Source: Chloroflexota bacterium (lineage in GTDB: Bacteria; Chloroflexota; Dehalococcoidia; JACQUD01). From it: DNA of 42,342 nucleotides. Under the pieces are notes generated by a model. The model did not search any database. It was not told the origin of the DNA and saw only the letters and a list, made by a program, of their open reading frames with translations. The stretch lies in contig JACQUD010000019.1 of the NCBI GenBank assembly GCA_016210485.1, positions 1 to 42,342 on the forward strand, in the 5' to 3' direction. Every line of letters begins with the position of its first letter. Positions within the stretch are counted from its first letter, which is position 1. Shown here in pieces: positions 1 through 7,958 of the stretch. Made by a program: the position numbers and the translations under genes.

Positions 1-160
1 AGCAGATGAGCCCGTCTTTGACAAAAACCTCCCAGCTACACGCCATAGAGCAGTTCACGCCATGGCTCGTCCGCACGCTGTAGTCATACGACCACCTGTT
101 CCGGTAAAAGTCTTCCCATGAGCGGGAATCGCGGCTGACGCTGAACCATTTGCTCTTCAT
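1..160 (-). CDS. NarG-type molybdopterin oxidoreductase alpha subunit, N-terminal fragment
   Basis: Only the first 53 codons are in the window; the gene runs off the left edge. The translation contains WEDFYRNRW and, further on, HGVNCSMACSW. This is the His-x3-Cys-x3-Cys start of the FS0 iron-sulfur site typical of NarG and related type II DMSO-reductase-family enzymes (nitrate, chlorate or perchlorate reductases, ethylbenzene dehydrogenase). The ATG overlaps the stop of the upstream cytochrome gene by 4 bases (ATGA), with GGAGGT just before it, so the two are translationally coupled. No twin-arginine signal is visible in the first 50 residues, which leaves the side of the membrane open. The exact substrate cannot be told from this fragment. 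Confidence 0.8.
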   Translation of the reverse strand, partial: MKSKWFSVSRDSRSWEDFYRNRWSYDYSVRTSHGVNCSMACSWEVFVKDGLIC

Positions 161-672
161 GGCCTTACCTCCACCCTTTTAGTTCCCACGACGATCCCTA
201 TTAAAGTAAGCCCAACTATGGCCAATACGCCTATCGCCAAAGTTGGTATATACAGAGCAGGTCTGGCTACTGGCGCTGTTTCCCCAGTTCCTAAATAGGC
301 GATAACTGCCTCTACCTGCTGTTCCGTCAATCCAAGGTCCGGCATGGGCATACCGAATTTTTCGACGTTGGCCAGGGCAATGGGATCGTTCTGAGCGCGT
401 TGAATCGAGGGGGACTGAATATGGACTTTCAGCCAAGACTCTTCCCTTCGCTCGGTAACACCCCGGAGGTCCGGCCCGACGCGGACGCCTCCGCCGATGG
501 TGTGGCAGGTTGCGCAAATTTGCTGGAAGATCCCTTCGCCCTGACGAACGCGCTCGTCATCTTCTGTTTGCGCACCAGCGCTTGTAGCCGCAATCGCCCA
601 GAGGGCGACAACAAGCAAGAGCCCCAGGCCTCCTATGAGTCCCCGCTGCCAAAGTCTTCCCAGACTACGCAT
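157..672 (-). CDS. membrane-anchored c-type cytochrome
   Basis: About 171 residues starting at the ATG at 672, which has a GAGGGGGG ribosome site 5 bases upstream; a longer frame to 756 lacks one. The N-terminus is a signal peptide (arginine-rich start, then a long leucine/alanine core ending near ATSAGAQ). One heme site, CATCH, follows, and the distal methionine is probably in the GMPMPDLG segment. The C-terminus is a single membrane helix followed by basic residues. The domain matches the small mono-heme cytochrome c family found beside respiratory complexes. It directly precedes and overlaps the NarG-type gene, so it is probably an electron-transfer partner outside the membrane. That role is inferred from context. 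Confidence 0.85.
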   Translation of the reverse strand: MRSLGRLWQRGLIGGLGLLLVVALWAIAATSAGAQTEDDERVRQGEGIFQQICATCHTIGGGVRVGPDLRGVTERREESWLKVHIQSPSIQRAQNDPIALANVEKFGMPMPDLGLTEQQVEAVIAYLGTGETAPVARPALYIPTLAIGVLAIVGLTLIGIVVGTKRVEVRP

Positions 673-776
673 ATTTACCCCCCTCGTCGTTTGCACATCT
701 TCGGACTTCGCCCCGCCCCCTCTGCCCGACAGCCTTCCGTAATTCGGCTTTCCCACAACTTCCCGCTTCTATGGCT

Positions 777-1010
777 TCACTGGGGTGGCGGCACGCCCGC
801 CCTCTCGCTGACATAGGCCAGAAGATCGGCTAGCCGCCGAAAGTAATGGCGGTCTCCAGTATATACCTCCACCACCCGCCACCGCCACTCCGGCTGGTCT
901 GGACGGTCGGTTGGCTCCAGCCATAGTGTTGCCACGAAAGACACGCCCCGATGGCCCGCTGCGCCACTTCTCCCCTGCGCGCCAGCATTCTTCTCGTGCC
1001 TTGTTTTCAT
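777..1010 (-). CDS. small conserved-looking protein of unknown function
   Basis: A 77-residue protein read in the same direction as the cytochrome and molybdoenzyme genes, about 100 bases upstream of them. The ATG at 1010 is chosen because GGAGG lies 9 bases before it; the frame can extend to a GTG at 1031. The middle reads as a short beta-rich unit (WRWRVVEVYTGDRHYF) followed by a helix (RRLADLLAYVSERAG). This resembles small Chloroflexota proteins whose pattern is beta-hairpin, GDRRYFR, then a helix; that comparison is from memory. No catalytic motif, signal peptide or membrane segment is seen. It may be the first gene of the respiratory operon. Confidence 0.55.
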   Translation of the reverse strand: MKTRHEKNAGAQGRSGAAGHRGVSFVATLWLEPTDRPDQPEWRWRVVEVYTGDRHYFRRLADLLAYVSERAGVPPPQ

Positions 1011-1205
1011 TTTTACGAGGCCTCCTTCCACCTCACTTCCATTGCAGCTGAGAAATCGTGGCCCTTTTGACCGCCACCTCTACTGAGGGAGGCTCAACCT
1101 AGCGCCATCGGCGTCAACTTTGGGACTTGACCCCTCACCCTCCGCCACGCCATACTTTAGGAAATCGTCCTTCCGTGCGGCTTCCAAAGCCGGTGCGGTG
1201 GAGGA

Positions 1206-1235
1206 TTGCTGTCGTTGGCGGTGGGAAGGTATAAT
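1206..1235 (+). promoter_or_regulatory. sigma70-like promoter of the SARP-type regulator
   Basis: TTGCTG and a perfect TATAAT are separated by 18 bases, about 33 bases ahead of the regulator's ATG. The spacing is right and the -35 box is partial. Confidence 0.5.
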
Positions 1236-1267
1236 TACTCCTAGAAGACCGGACCAAGGGGTGGGAC

Positions 1268-3493
1268 ATGAGTGAAGTAGGGGTGACTCGAGCACCCCTG
1301 GAGGGGCACTTCGCCATCGACGGCAGCCAACGCCTCGTCGAGTGGGATCATGGCGCAGCTGCCATATTGGGTGTGCCTGTGGGCCAGGCGCTGGGCCGAC
1401 CCTGCTACACTGTGGTGAGAGGTGAAGACGCATTCGGTCGCCCACTATGTGGCCCTAAGTGTCCCGTCTTGAAAACGCTCCGGCAAGGTCACGTAGCCGG
1501 GCGCTGCCATGTGCGGGTGCAGGGGGTGCCAGGCCCTCCTTCTCGATTGCTTTGTGAGCTTGTGGCGCGTCCTGGTGCTCTTGGTGGAGCCCTCGGCCGC
1601 CTGCGAAGCGCTGACGGCGGGGACCGCTCTCTAGCCCATGACTTGGCCGCGGTGACCACGCTGACCACCTCCTTCTCGCCCAGCTCGTTCCCTGGAAGCA
1701 TAGCTAGCAGCCTTGGCTATCTGAGAGATATAACAGGGGCCGACTGGGCTGAGGTATTTTTGGCAGAGCCCGATGGCCAAGGGATGGCCCTGACGTGGCG
1801 ACACGGCCGTTTCCGGAGCGCCTTCTTCCAGAAGGTGCACTTCAGGTTCAATGAGGGCTACCCGGGGATCATACTAGCTACACAGCAGCCCATTCTCACC
1901 GATGGACTCGGGGGAGACTCCCGTTTTCTCCGTTCACGGGTGAAGGACCTGGGCTTTCACTGCTACGTTGGCGTTCCTCTCCTTTGCTCCTGGGGAGTGG
2001 CGGGATCGGTGGGTGTCGTTTTCCGCTCTCGGCGTGCGGACATCTCACGGGCGTTTGACCTCCTCTCATGGATGAATACGCCTCTTGGGTTGATGGTAGA
2101 GGTGGGCCTTCTACGACTCTCGGATACGCTTCGCGCCTTCACCGAGGGCGTATGGGACGAGGCGACAGAGCCCAGCAGGGCTCTTAAGGATATTCTTCAC
2201 CAGGTGGTCACGACAAGCGGAGCGCAAGGCGGCGTGTTAAACCTCCTGGACGACAAAGGAACAGGCGTGGCTCAACGTTTCATAGAGGGAGCGGCTCCCC
2301 GATTTTTGTGCCCCACCCTGAAGAGCGACCCCCGTGCATGTCCTGCGTTAGCCCAGAGGCTTGGGGTCGCCCTCTACGGATATCGAGCTTCCTGGGCACC
2401 CCCGTGTCAGCGCAATCCCCTGGGTGGCGGCCCGCACTGCTACTGCATCCCTCTAGTGGGCGATGAAGAGGTCGTAGGCCTTCTCCAGGTGTATTATGGC
2501 TCCCAAGGCGGGGGACCTCCCACATGGAACCTGGTCCCCCTGGAATATCTTGGGCGGAGCTTGGGCCGCGCCATCCACAGTGGCCGGGCTATCACCGAGC
2601 GCTTGAATCGTGCCCAAGTGCTTGCAAGAGGAGCTCTCCACTCGCCTGAAGTTAGCGGACAGCCATCTCAGCGTGCCTGGCCAAAAGAACGGGAGAGCCT
2701 GAGTCCAGAGATCCCCTACTTGGATATCCGGTGCCTTGGCCCCTTTGAACTCTATCGCCAAGGTGTGCGAGTGAGCCCTGAAACTGTGCAACGAAGAAAG
2801 GTTCTGACCCTGCTGAAGATCCTCCTTACAGTCAAGAATCACGGTAGCCGGGTGCCCAAGGACACCCTGATCGACCACCTCTGGCCCGAGGATCCATTGC
2901 AGGTTCGGACGAGTCAGTTCTACGTGCTGGTTCACGAGTTGCGTCGGCTGCTGGAGCCCGCTGATGCCAGGGGCAGTTGGGTGTTCGTGCTGAACGAGGG
3001 TGACCGCTATTATTTCGACCAGCACGGCCCCTGTCGCATCGATGTCCGAGAATTCGAAGCTACTCTCCACCTGGGCCAGAAGGCAGAGGCCGAAGGAGAT
3101 ATGGAGTCAGCCATCGCCGCTTACGAAGGGGCAGTGGACCTGTACCGGGGCGACTTCATGGAGGACGATCCCTTCGCCGAGTGGTGCCAATGGGAACGGG
3201 AGAGGCTCCGCGAGGCATATCTGGAGGTGCGGCAAAGGCTGGCAGCCCTCTACGGACGCTCTGGTGCGTGGGAGCGCGCCGTCAAGGGTCTCCGGGCTGC
3301 GCTCAGGATCGACCCCCTACGGGAAGAAGTCCATCGGGCCCTGATCTACGCTCTGTGGGCCAGTGGTCGCCGTGACGAAGCGGTGCGCCAGTACCAGGCG
3401 TGCCGAGAACTGCTACTTCGTGAGCTAGACGTTGCCCCACTCCCCGAAACCGAACATCTCCTGGAGCGCATTCGGCAAAGGCCGATGCCATAG
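1268..3493 (+). CDS. PAS-GAF-GAF transcriptional regulator with C-terminal SARP/BTAD domain
   Basis: A 741-residue cytoplasmic regulator. Residues about 10-100 look like a PAS domain and carry several cysteines, including CGPKCPV and a Cys in the GRPCYTVV segment. Residues about 130-275 and 300-445 look like two GAF sensor domains; the second holds more cysteines and histidines (CPALAQ, CQRNP, GPHCYCI). From about 485 the protein has the winged-helix of the SARP/DnrI family (LDIRCLGPFELYRQG), followed by the BTAD helical repeat domain (YRGDFMEDDPFAEW, then TPR-like helices). It is divergent from the cytochrome/NarG-type operon, so it is a good candidate for its activator, sensing redox or a ligand through the PAS/GAF part. 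The domain order is seen; the signal and target are inferred. Confidence 0.85.
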   Translation: MSEVGVTRAPLEGHFAIDGSQRLVEWDHGAAAILGVPVGQALGRPCYTVVRGEDAFGRPLCGPKCPVLKTLRQGHVAGRCHVRVQGVPGPPSRLLCELVARPGALGGALGRLRSADGGDRSLAHDLAAVTTLTTSFSPSSFPGSIASSLGYLRDITGADWAEVFLAEPDGQGMALTWRHGRFRSAFFQKVHFRFNEGYPGIILATQQPILTDGLGGDSRFLRSRVKDLGFHCYVGVPLLCSWGVAGSVGVVFRSRRADISRAFDLLSWMNTPLGLMVEVGLLRLSDTLRAFTEGVWDEATEPSRALKDILHQVVTTSGAQGGVLNLLDDKGTGVAQRFIEGAAPRFLCPTLKSDPRACPALAQRLGVALYGYRASWAPPCQRNPLGGGPHCYCIPLVGDEEVVGLLQVYYGSQGGGPPTWNLVPLEYLGRSLGRAIHSGRAITERLNRAQVLARGALHSPEVSGQPSQRAWPKERESLSPEIPYLDIRCLGPFELYRQGVRVSPETVQRRKVLTLLKILLTVKNHGSRVPKDTLIDHLWPEDPLQVRTSQFYVLVHELRRLLEPADARGSWVFVLNEGDRYYFDQHGPCRIDVREFEATLHLGQKAEAEGDMESAIAAYEGAVDLYRGDFMEDDPFAEWCQWERERLREAYLEVRQRLAALYGRSGAWERAVKGLRAALRIDPLREEVHRALIYALWASGRRDEAVRQYQACRELLLRELDVAPLPETEHLLERIRQRPMP

Positions 3494-3569
3494 GCCTGGG
3501 TCGCTTTGCACTGTCGGGGGATGTCCTATACTCCGTATAGATTGACCCTGGAGAAAAGGGAAGCGCAGG

Positions 3570-3758
3570 CTACTCCCCAAGCACATGATGATGGTCACAA
3601 GGCAAGAAGAAGGCAGCTATGCTCACTCGCATCAGATATGGGGCTACAGACTGCATGCCCGTTTGCATCCAGGAACGGACTAGGACGTAGGCCTTGTCCG
3701 AGTAGGGCTCTGGCAATAACCACTTCGCCGCCGGGCTGGCGTAACCGAGCTGTTCACT
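3570..3758 (-). pseudogene. decayed VapC-type PIN toxin remnant
   Basis: In the leftward frame one reads GYASPAAKWLLPEPYSDKA and then RSWMQTGMQSVAPYL. This matches the start of VapC toxins (pattern V-D-A-S-x-A-x-KWLLPEP...VAPxLLxYEIANAL). The catalytic aspartate of the opening DAS motif is tyrosine here (GYAS), and the later glutamate of YE is lost (RVSIAAFF). The frame runs into unrelated sequence and stops after about 60 residues, whereas VapC is normally about 130 long. It follows a VapB-like remnant, in the usual antitoxin-toxin order. This is a dead toxin gene, not a functional one. Confidence 0.6.
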
Positions 3759-3884
3759 GAACCTTTGCTCTCTCTTTTCTGGCTTCACGGATCAGTTCGA
3801 CCGAGTCACCAGGAACCCGTCGGCCCTGGAAAACCTCCCCTGAAGAGAAGCCAGCCGGTCAAGAGCCTCAGCTTCGGTACCAGG
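3754..3884 (-). pseudogene. decayed VapB-like antitoxin remnant
   Basis: The last part reads FQGRRVPGDSVELIREAR followed by KERAKVQ and a stop, typical of the C-terminal toxin-binding tail of VapB-type antitoxins. Upstream, in the neighbouring frame, is TEAEALDRLASLQG, which would continue into this tail after a one-base frameshift near 3836. The stop lies at the point where the VapC remnant begins. The family assignment rests on pattern and neighbour only. Confidence 0.45.
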
Positions 3885-3983
3885 TCAGGCCGCAGAAAGT
3901 TCGAGTACTGTCCGCTAATCCCCACCTCAGTAGACAAGCGCGAAGGTCTTCTCGAAAGTCCGAGTTTTACCTTTTGTCCCCAA

Positions 3984-4040
3984 TGGTGGGGCCAAACAGG
4001 ATTCGAACCCCTCGGCTATTCTACAGAAGTACAGCAGTCC
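3984..4040 (-). pseudogene. 3' part of a tRNA gene with encoded CCA, no matching 5' half
   Basis: Read leftwards, the sequence has a T-arm core (GGGGTTCGAATCC), then TTTGGCCCC, then ACCA, as at the end of a tRNA gene with an encoded CCA. Just before it is a possible long variable arm (GCTGT paired with ATAGC). No GGGGCC-type 5' acceptor strand is found in the preceding 100 bases, and the T stem has a mismatch. It is therefore either a broken tRNA or the tail copied by an integrating element. Confidence 0.5.
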
Positions 4041-4101
4041 CGCTCAATGGAGTCAGGCTTGGCATATGGATTTTCACGACATCTCCAATGCGATGTCGAA
4101 C

Positions 4102-4776
4102 TCAAATAACCTTCGCCGTCAGAGTCTGCCCCGTGGGACAGCCGTCCAGGAGAGGGCATGCGGGGCAGCGGGGCCGCTGGGCGGCGCACAGCCTTCTCCC
4201 GTGGGCGATAAGGTAGATGTGGAAGTGGTAAACTTCTTTCGGCGCAACTATGGCCTCCAGTATCTCGTGGGCCTTCTCCGCTGAGACCTTATCGCCCAGG
4301 AGACCCAGCCGCCGTGCCACCCGATAGACATGGGTGTCCACGGGCAGGGCTGGCATGTCCAGGGAGAAGAGGAGGACGCAGGCCGCCGTCTTGGGCCCCA
4401 CCCCCGGCAGGTCCAGGAGCCAGCGCCGAGCTTCGTCCATAGGCATCCGCTCCAGAAAAGAGAGGTCGAAGCTGCCTCGCTCCTCCTCGATGCGGTTCAG
4501 GATGGCCTTGATGCGCGGCGCCTTCACCTGGGCCAGGCCACCTAGCTTTATTGCCTCGGCGATCTCCTGGGGCTGGGCCTGGGCCAACGTTTCCCAGCTC
4601 CCGAAGGTCTCCCAAAGCCGCTTGTAGGCACGGCCGGAGTTAGCGTCGGAGGTGTTCTGGGAGAGGACAGTGAGGATGAGCTCGGAGAGGGGGTCACGGT
4701 GAGTTCGAGGTGAAAGAGGCCCATAATGTTTCTCTAGCCGGCGCATCACCTCAGCAGGGGATAGCTGGGCCTTCAT
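4102..4776 (-). CDS. nth: endonuclease III (DNA glycosylase/AP lyase)
   Basis: A 224-residue protein, normal length for the family. It removes oxidised pyrimidines from DNA and cuts the resulting abasic site. Visible features are the helix-hairpin-helix LPGVGPKTAACVL with the catalytic lysine at residue 129, the catalytic aspartate 147 in PVDTHVYRVARRLG, and the iron-sulfur loop with cysteines 197, 204, 207 and 213 (C-x6-C-x2-C-x5-C). All key residues are present. It starts 25 bases after the acsE stop in the same direction, so it may be the last gene of that transcript. A short hairpin at 4077-4098 follows its stop but has no T-run. Confidence 0.95.
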   Translation of the reverse strand: MKAQLSPAEVMRRLEKHYGPLSPRTHRDPLSELILTVLSQNTSDANSGRAYKRLWETFGSWETLAQAQPQEIAEAIKLGGLAQVKAPRIKAILNRIEEERGSFDLSFLERMPMDEARRWLLDLPGVGPKTAACVLLFSLDMPALPVDTHVYRVARRLGLLGDKVSAEKAHEILEAIVAPKEVYHFHIYLIAHGRRLCAAQRPRCPACPLLDGCPTGQTLTAKVI

Positions 4777-4801
4777 CGTGTCAGGTCAGGGAAGAGAGAG
4801 A

Positions 4802-5719
4802 TTACAGCCTGAGGTATCCGTGGGCGTAGAGTGTCTTGTTTTCCAGGACCCGGATGGTCTTCAGTATGTCGCTAAGCTCCGGGTCTTTCGCGTCCCACCC
4901 CGAGGGATCGAACTCCTCCCCTGCGGCGTAGGCATCGTAAAGGGCCAAGTAGAGCTTCCCTTTGGGGGTGGAGGCGTCTCGCTTCAGAACGGTGCGCTGT
5001 GCCTCCATAAGCTCAGAATCGAAGGGGTCGGCGATGGCCGAGTCCACGCCAGCGCCCATCATCATGATGAAGAACACCCGATTTATGAGGGGCCTTATCT
5101 CCGGGGGGGCGCCGTTGGAGACGTTGGACAGGCCGCAAGTGGTGCAGCAGGGGGGATCGGATATTTGCTTGAAAAAGCGGACGGCATTGATGGTCTGTTG
5201 GGCCTGATCCTGATTGCCGTTGATGGTGAGTACCAGGGGGTCCAGGTATATGTTCTCCGGTGGAACGCCATGCTCGGCGGCTGCGGCCAGGATGGTGGAG
5301 GCCAGCTCCATGCGGGCGTCAGCGGTGGTGGGCAGCCCCGTGGCAGCCAGGGTGAGAGCGATGATACAGGAGTTGTAGCGGGCTGCCAGGGGAAGCATAG
5401 CCGCCATGCGCTCCGGGGTGGCATCGGTGCTGTTGATGAGGGGCTGTTTCTTACATACCTTGAGCCCGGCCTCCATGGCCAGGGCGTTGGTGGTGTCCAG
5501 AGAGAGCGGGGTATCGGTTGCTTCCTGGACAGTCTCCACCATCCATGTCATAATCTCCGGCCCTGCCTTCCGCTGAGGCCCGATGTTCAGGTCCAATCGC
5601 CCGGCGCCGGCCTTCACCTGGCGACGGGCTATGTCCTGGATGAAGGCCCTGTCCCGGTTTTCGATGGCGGTCCGCACCCGACCGGAGATGACGTGGATGC
5701 ATTCTCCGATGATGACCAT
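4802..5719 (-). CDS. acsE: methyltetrahydrofolate:corrinoid/iron-sulfur protein methyltransferase
   Basis: A 305-residue TIM-barrel enzyme of the pterin-binding family. It passes the methyl group of methyl-tetrahydrofolate to the cobalt of the corrinoid iron-sulfur protein (AcsC/AcsD) in the Wood-Ljungdahl pathway. Family motifs are LDLNIGP near residue 43, LDTTN near 75, and TCGLSNVSNG near 195, where the Asn region contacts the pterin. It is about 40 residues longer than the well-known Moorella protein (about 262), mostly as a C-terminal tail containing FDPSGWDAKDPELSDIL. It begins 4 bases after the cooC stop, in the same operon as the acs genes, which supports the function. Confidence 0.93.
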   Translation of the reverse strand: MVIIGECIHVISGRVRTAIENRDRAFIQDIARRQVKAGAGRLDLNIGPQRKAGPEIMTWMVETVQEATDTPLSLDTTNALAMEAGLKVCKKQPLINSTDATPERMAAMLPLAARYNSCIIALTLAATGLPTTADARMELASTILAAAAEHGVPPENIYLDPLVLTINGNQDQAQQTINAVRFFKQISDPPCCTTCGLSNVSNGAPPEIRPLINRVFFIMMMGAGVDSAIADPFDSELMEAQRTVLKRDASTPKGKLYLALYDAYAAGEEFDPSGWDAKDPELSDILKTIRVLENKTLYAHGYLRL

Positions 5720-5723
5720 GCGC

Positions 5724-6506
5724 TTACTCCTTGGCAGCAGTCTGGGCCACGGGAAGGCCCAGCTTGAGGATTATGGCCCGAACAGCTTGATAAAGGGGTG
5801 CGTCCTCCGGCAGTTCCACCACGGGCGACCCCCGGACCTCGATGGCCTCCAGGGCCGGGTCTACGGGCAGGGTGGCGATGAGGTCCAGCCCCTCCTTTTC
5901 GATGGCCTGGATCAAGGTGGGGGAGAGGTCTCCGTTCACCCGGTTCACCGCCAGACAGATGCGCCCCACGCTGGTACGCAGCTCTCCCATGAGAGCTTTC
6001 ATCCTGCCGGCGGTGACGATACCTCTGAGAGAGGGGTCCGAGACCAAGAGCAGGATGTCGATGTCTCTGGTGGTCTGGCGGGAGATGTGCTCCATGCCGG
6101 CCTCGCAGTCTATGACCACATAATCATAGCTGCGGGACATGCGGTCGATGATCTGGCGCAACATGTTGTTGGCGGCGCAGTAGCACCCGGGCCCCTCGGG
6201 GCGGCCCATGGCCAGGAGGTCGATCCTCTCTCCCTCCACCAGGGCTTGGCTCACCTGGAGTTCCAGATAGTCCTGCTTGGATATCCCGGCCTGGAACTGG
6301 CCCTTTTTCACCTGGGCGGCCATCCCCTCTCTGATGGCTCCAATAGTATCGGAGAGGGATGTGCCCAGGGCCATGTTCAGATTAGTGGCGGGGTCGGCGT
6401 CTATGGCCAGGACCGCTCCTTCCCGGGACAGCATCTTTATTATTAAGGCAGCCAGGGTGGTCTTCCCCGTGCCCCCCTTGCCCGCTATAGCGATGGTGGT
6501 GGTCAC
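5724..6506 (-). CDS. cooC: CooC-type nickel-insertion ATPase
   Basis: A P-loop ATPase of the MinD/CooC family that helps load nickel into carbon monoxide dehydrogenase or acetyl-CoA synthase. It shows the deviant Walker A motif GKGGTGKTT right at the N-terminus, a DADPATNL segment, and Cys-x-Cys (GPGCYCAANN), which binds nickel or zinc at the dimer interface of CooC proteins. I start it at the GTG at 6506, two bases past the preceding stop with AGAAGGGGAT upstream, giving 260 residues. A start at 6554 would overlap the previous gene by 47 bases and add an unusual leader. No CODH catalytic subunit is in the window, so its client may be AcsB or a CODH encoded elsewhere. Confidence 0.9.
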   Translation of the reverse strand: MTTTIAIAGKGGTGKTTLAALIIKMLSREGAVLAIDADPATNLNMALGTSLSDTIGAIREGMAAQVKKGQFQAGISKQDYLELQVSQALVEGERIDLLAMGRPEGPGCYCAANNMLRQIIDRMSRSYDYVVIDCEAGMEHISRQTTRDIDILLLVSDPSLRGIVTAGRMKALMGELRTSVGRICLAVNRVNGDLSPTLIQAIEKEGLDLIATLPVDPALEAIEVRGSPVVELPEDAPLYQAVRAIILKLGLPVAQTAAKE

Positions 6507-6507
6507 G

Positions 6508-7956
6508 CTATCCCCTTCTCGCTGGAGTATCCCAACTGGAATCCTTAGCTTCATGATACCATATCACTTTTGATATAGCACTGGCGGCGCTGTCCAGCGA
6601 GTAAAAGACGGGTATACCTGCCTTTTGCAGCTTCTCCTGAGTACTGAGGACGCGCCCCAGCCGGTCGGGATGGAGACCCCGAAGCATAACCACAGCCATG
6701 GGCTTGTCCACCTGCTGGGCTGCCTCTAGGACAGCATCCGCGGGGTCTGACATCCCTTTTCTAATAGGGAGGTTAGTGGATATATGTATAAGAAGGCAGG
6801 AAATTTCCGGGCTTCCCGCCATTACTTTCAGCGTATTGACCAGGCTCTCCTGCTGAAAGACTGTATTGCTGTCCACGGGGTTTCGAACGCTGGAGCCGAC
6901 CTCAGGTGTAAAGGCGCGGAGTTGCTTTTGCACTTCCTCGGGCAGGATAGGGACATCCAGCCCCGCCCTCTGGCAAGCCTCTGATGCCATGACGCTAGCT
7001 CCTCCACCCAGTCCAGTTATACCTATCCCACGTCCGTTGGGGAGCTTGGGGAAGGTGAGGAGGGCTACAAAAACGTCGGCCATCTCATCAAAGGTTTGCA
7101 CCTGAATTACGCTGCGTTGCTGGCAGAGAGCATCCCACACAGCCCGATACCCGGCCAGGGAGCCGGTGTGGGAAGCCACAGCCCGAGCTCCTGCCTCCGT
7201 CTGCCCCCCTTTAACGATGACCACGGGCTTCTTCGCCTCACGGAGGAGGCGCTGAAAGCGCGGGCCATCTCTTAACCCTTCAATATAAGCGCCAATGACC
7301 TGAGTCTCAGGGTCATGGAGAAAGTAGTCCAGAAGGTCAGCCTCGTTGATATCCAGGGCGTTGCCGTAGCTGACCACCTTGCTGAAGCGAAGGCCCCGGA
7401 CTTCTGTCACATCTATAAGGTATAGAGAGATGTTTCCGCTCTGGGAGATGATGCCCACATTTCCTGCCTCCCTAGGCAAATACTCTCCCCAGGAGAGACC
7501 TGCCCCAGGGCAGTAAAGCCCCATACAATTGGGTCCGATGAGCCGTATACCCGTCTCCCTGACCAGCCTGAGCACCTCTTTCTCCAGGGCTATCCTGGTG
7601 GTATCTCCGGTCTCGCTGAAGCCAGCCGTGAAGCACTGGATGGCTTTAACTCCCTTGGCGGCGCAGTCCTGGATCGCTTTGGGCATGGCTGAAGCCGGGA
7701 TACAGAAGTAGGCCTGATCCACAGGCCCTGGGACATCCAGCAGGCTAGTATAGGCAGGGAGTTCGGCAATAGTTCCCGAAGCTTTGGGGTTCACGGGGTA
7801 GATGGGGCCGGGGAACTTGAATGCTTTGAGGCCGTTAACATAAGCCAGACCCATGCCCCCAGCGCCGGAGGCATCTTCGTTGGTGGTGGCCCCCAACACC
7901 GCAATGCTCCGGGGGTGGAACATGAACTCCAGCGGATGTTCTCTGTTATCAGACAA
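6508..7956 (-). CDS. ADP-forming acyl-CoA synthetase, alpha-subunit type (first paralog)
   Basis: 482 residues: an N-terminal CoA-binding Rossmann domain (PRSIAVLGATTN, PIYPVNPKA), then two succinyl-CoA-ligase-like domains (IGPNCMGLYCP, ISQSGNIS). The SHTGSLAG loop holds the phosphorylated histidine (His263). This matches the alpha subunit of ADP-forming acetyl-CoA synthetase, which makes ATP from acetyl-CoA, ADP and phosphate. The ATP-grasp beta part is missing from this protein and from the window, so catalysis would need a subunit from elsewhere. It starts 2 bases after the stop of a second paralog and lies inside the acs cluster, which fits energy conservation from acetyl-CoA. Acyl preference cannot be read from the sequence. 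Confidence 0.85.
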   Translation of the reverse strand: MSDNREHPLEFMFHPRSIAVLGATTNEDASGAGGMGLAYVNGLKAFKFPGPIYPVNPKASGTIAELPAYTSLLDVPGPVDQAYFCIPASAMPKAIQDCAAKGVKAIQCFTAGFSETGDTTRIALEKEVLRLVRETGIRLIGPNCMGLYCPGAGLSWGEYLPREAGNVGIISQSGNISLYLIDVTEVRGLRFSKVVSYGNALDINEADLLDYFLHDPETQVIGAYIEGLRDGPRFQRLLREAKKPVVIVKGGQTEAGARAVASHTGSLAGYRAVWDALCQQRSVIQVQTFDEMADVFVALLTFPKLPNGRGIGITGLGGGASVMASEACQRAGLDVPILPEEVQKQLRAFTPEVGSSVRNPVDSNTVFQQESLVNTLKVMAGSPEISCLLIHISTNLPIRKGMSDPADAVLEAAQQVDKPMAVVMLRGLHPDRLGRVLSTQEKLQKAGIPVFYSLDSAASAISKVIWYHEAKDSSWDTPARRG

Positions 7957-7958
7957 GT

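Noticed and set aside
3506-3760. Rightward 84-codon frame after the SARP-type gene
   Set aside because: No ribosome site or recognisable domain, and the opposite strand holds VapBC remnants.
4077-4098. Terminator after nth
   Set aside because: CGACATC/GATGTCG is a clean 7-bp hairpin, but the following bases are not T-rich.
3984-4130. Complete tRNA-Sec or tmRNA ending at 3984
   Set aside because: The 3' end looks right, but no 5' strand able to pair with TTGGCCCC exists within 150 bases, and a tmRNA would have to run into the intact nth gene.
4778-5767. Long rightward reading frame of 329 codons
   Set aside because: It lies opposite acsE, which has clear family motifs; the frame is a by-product of high GC.
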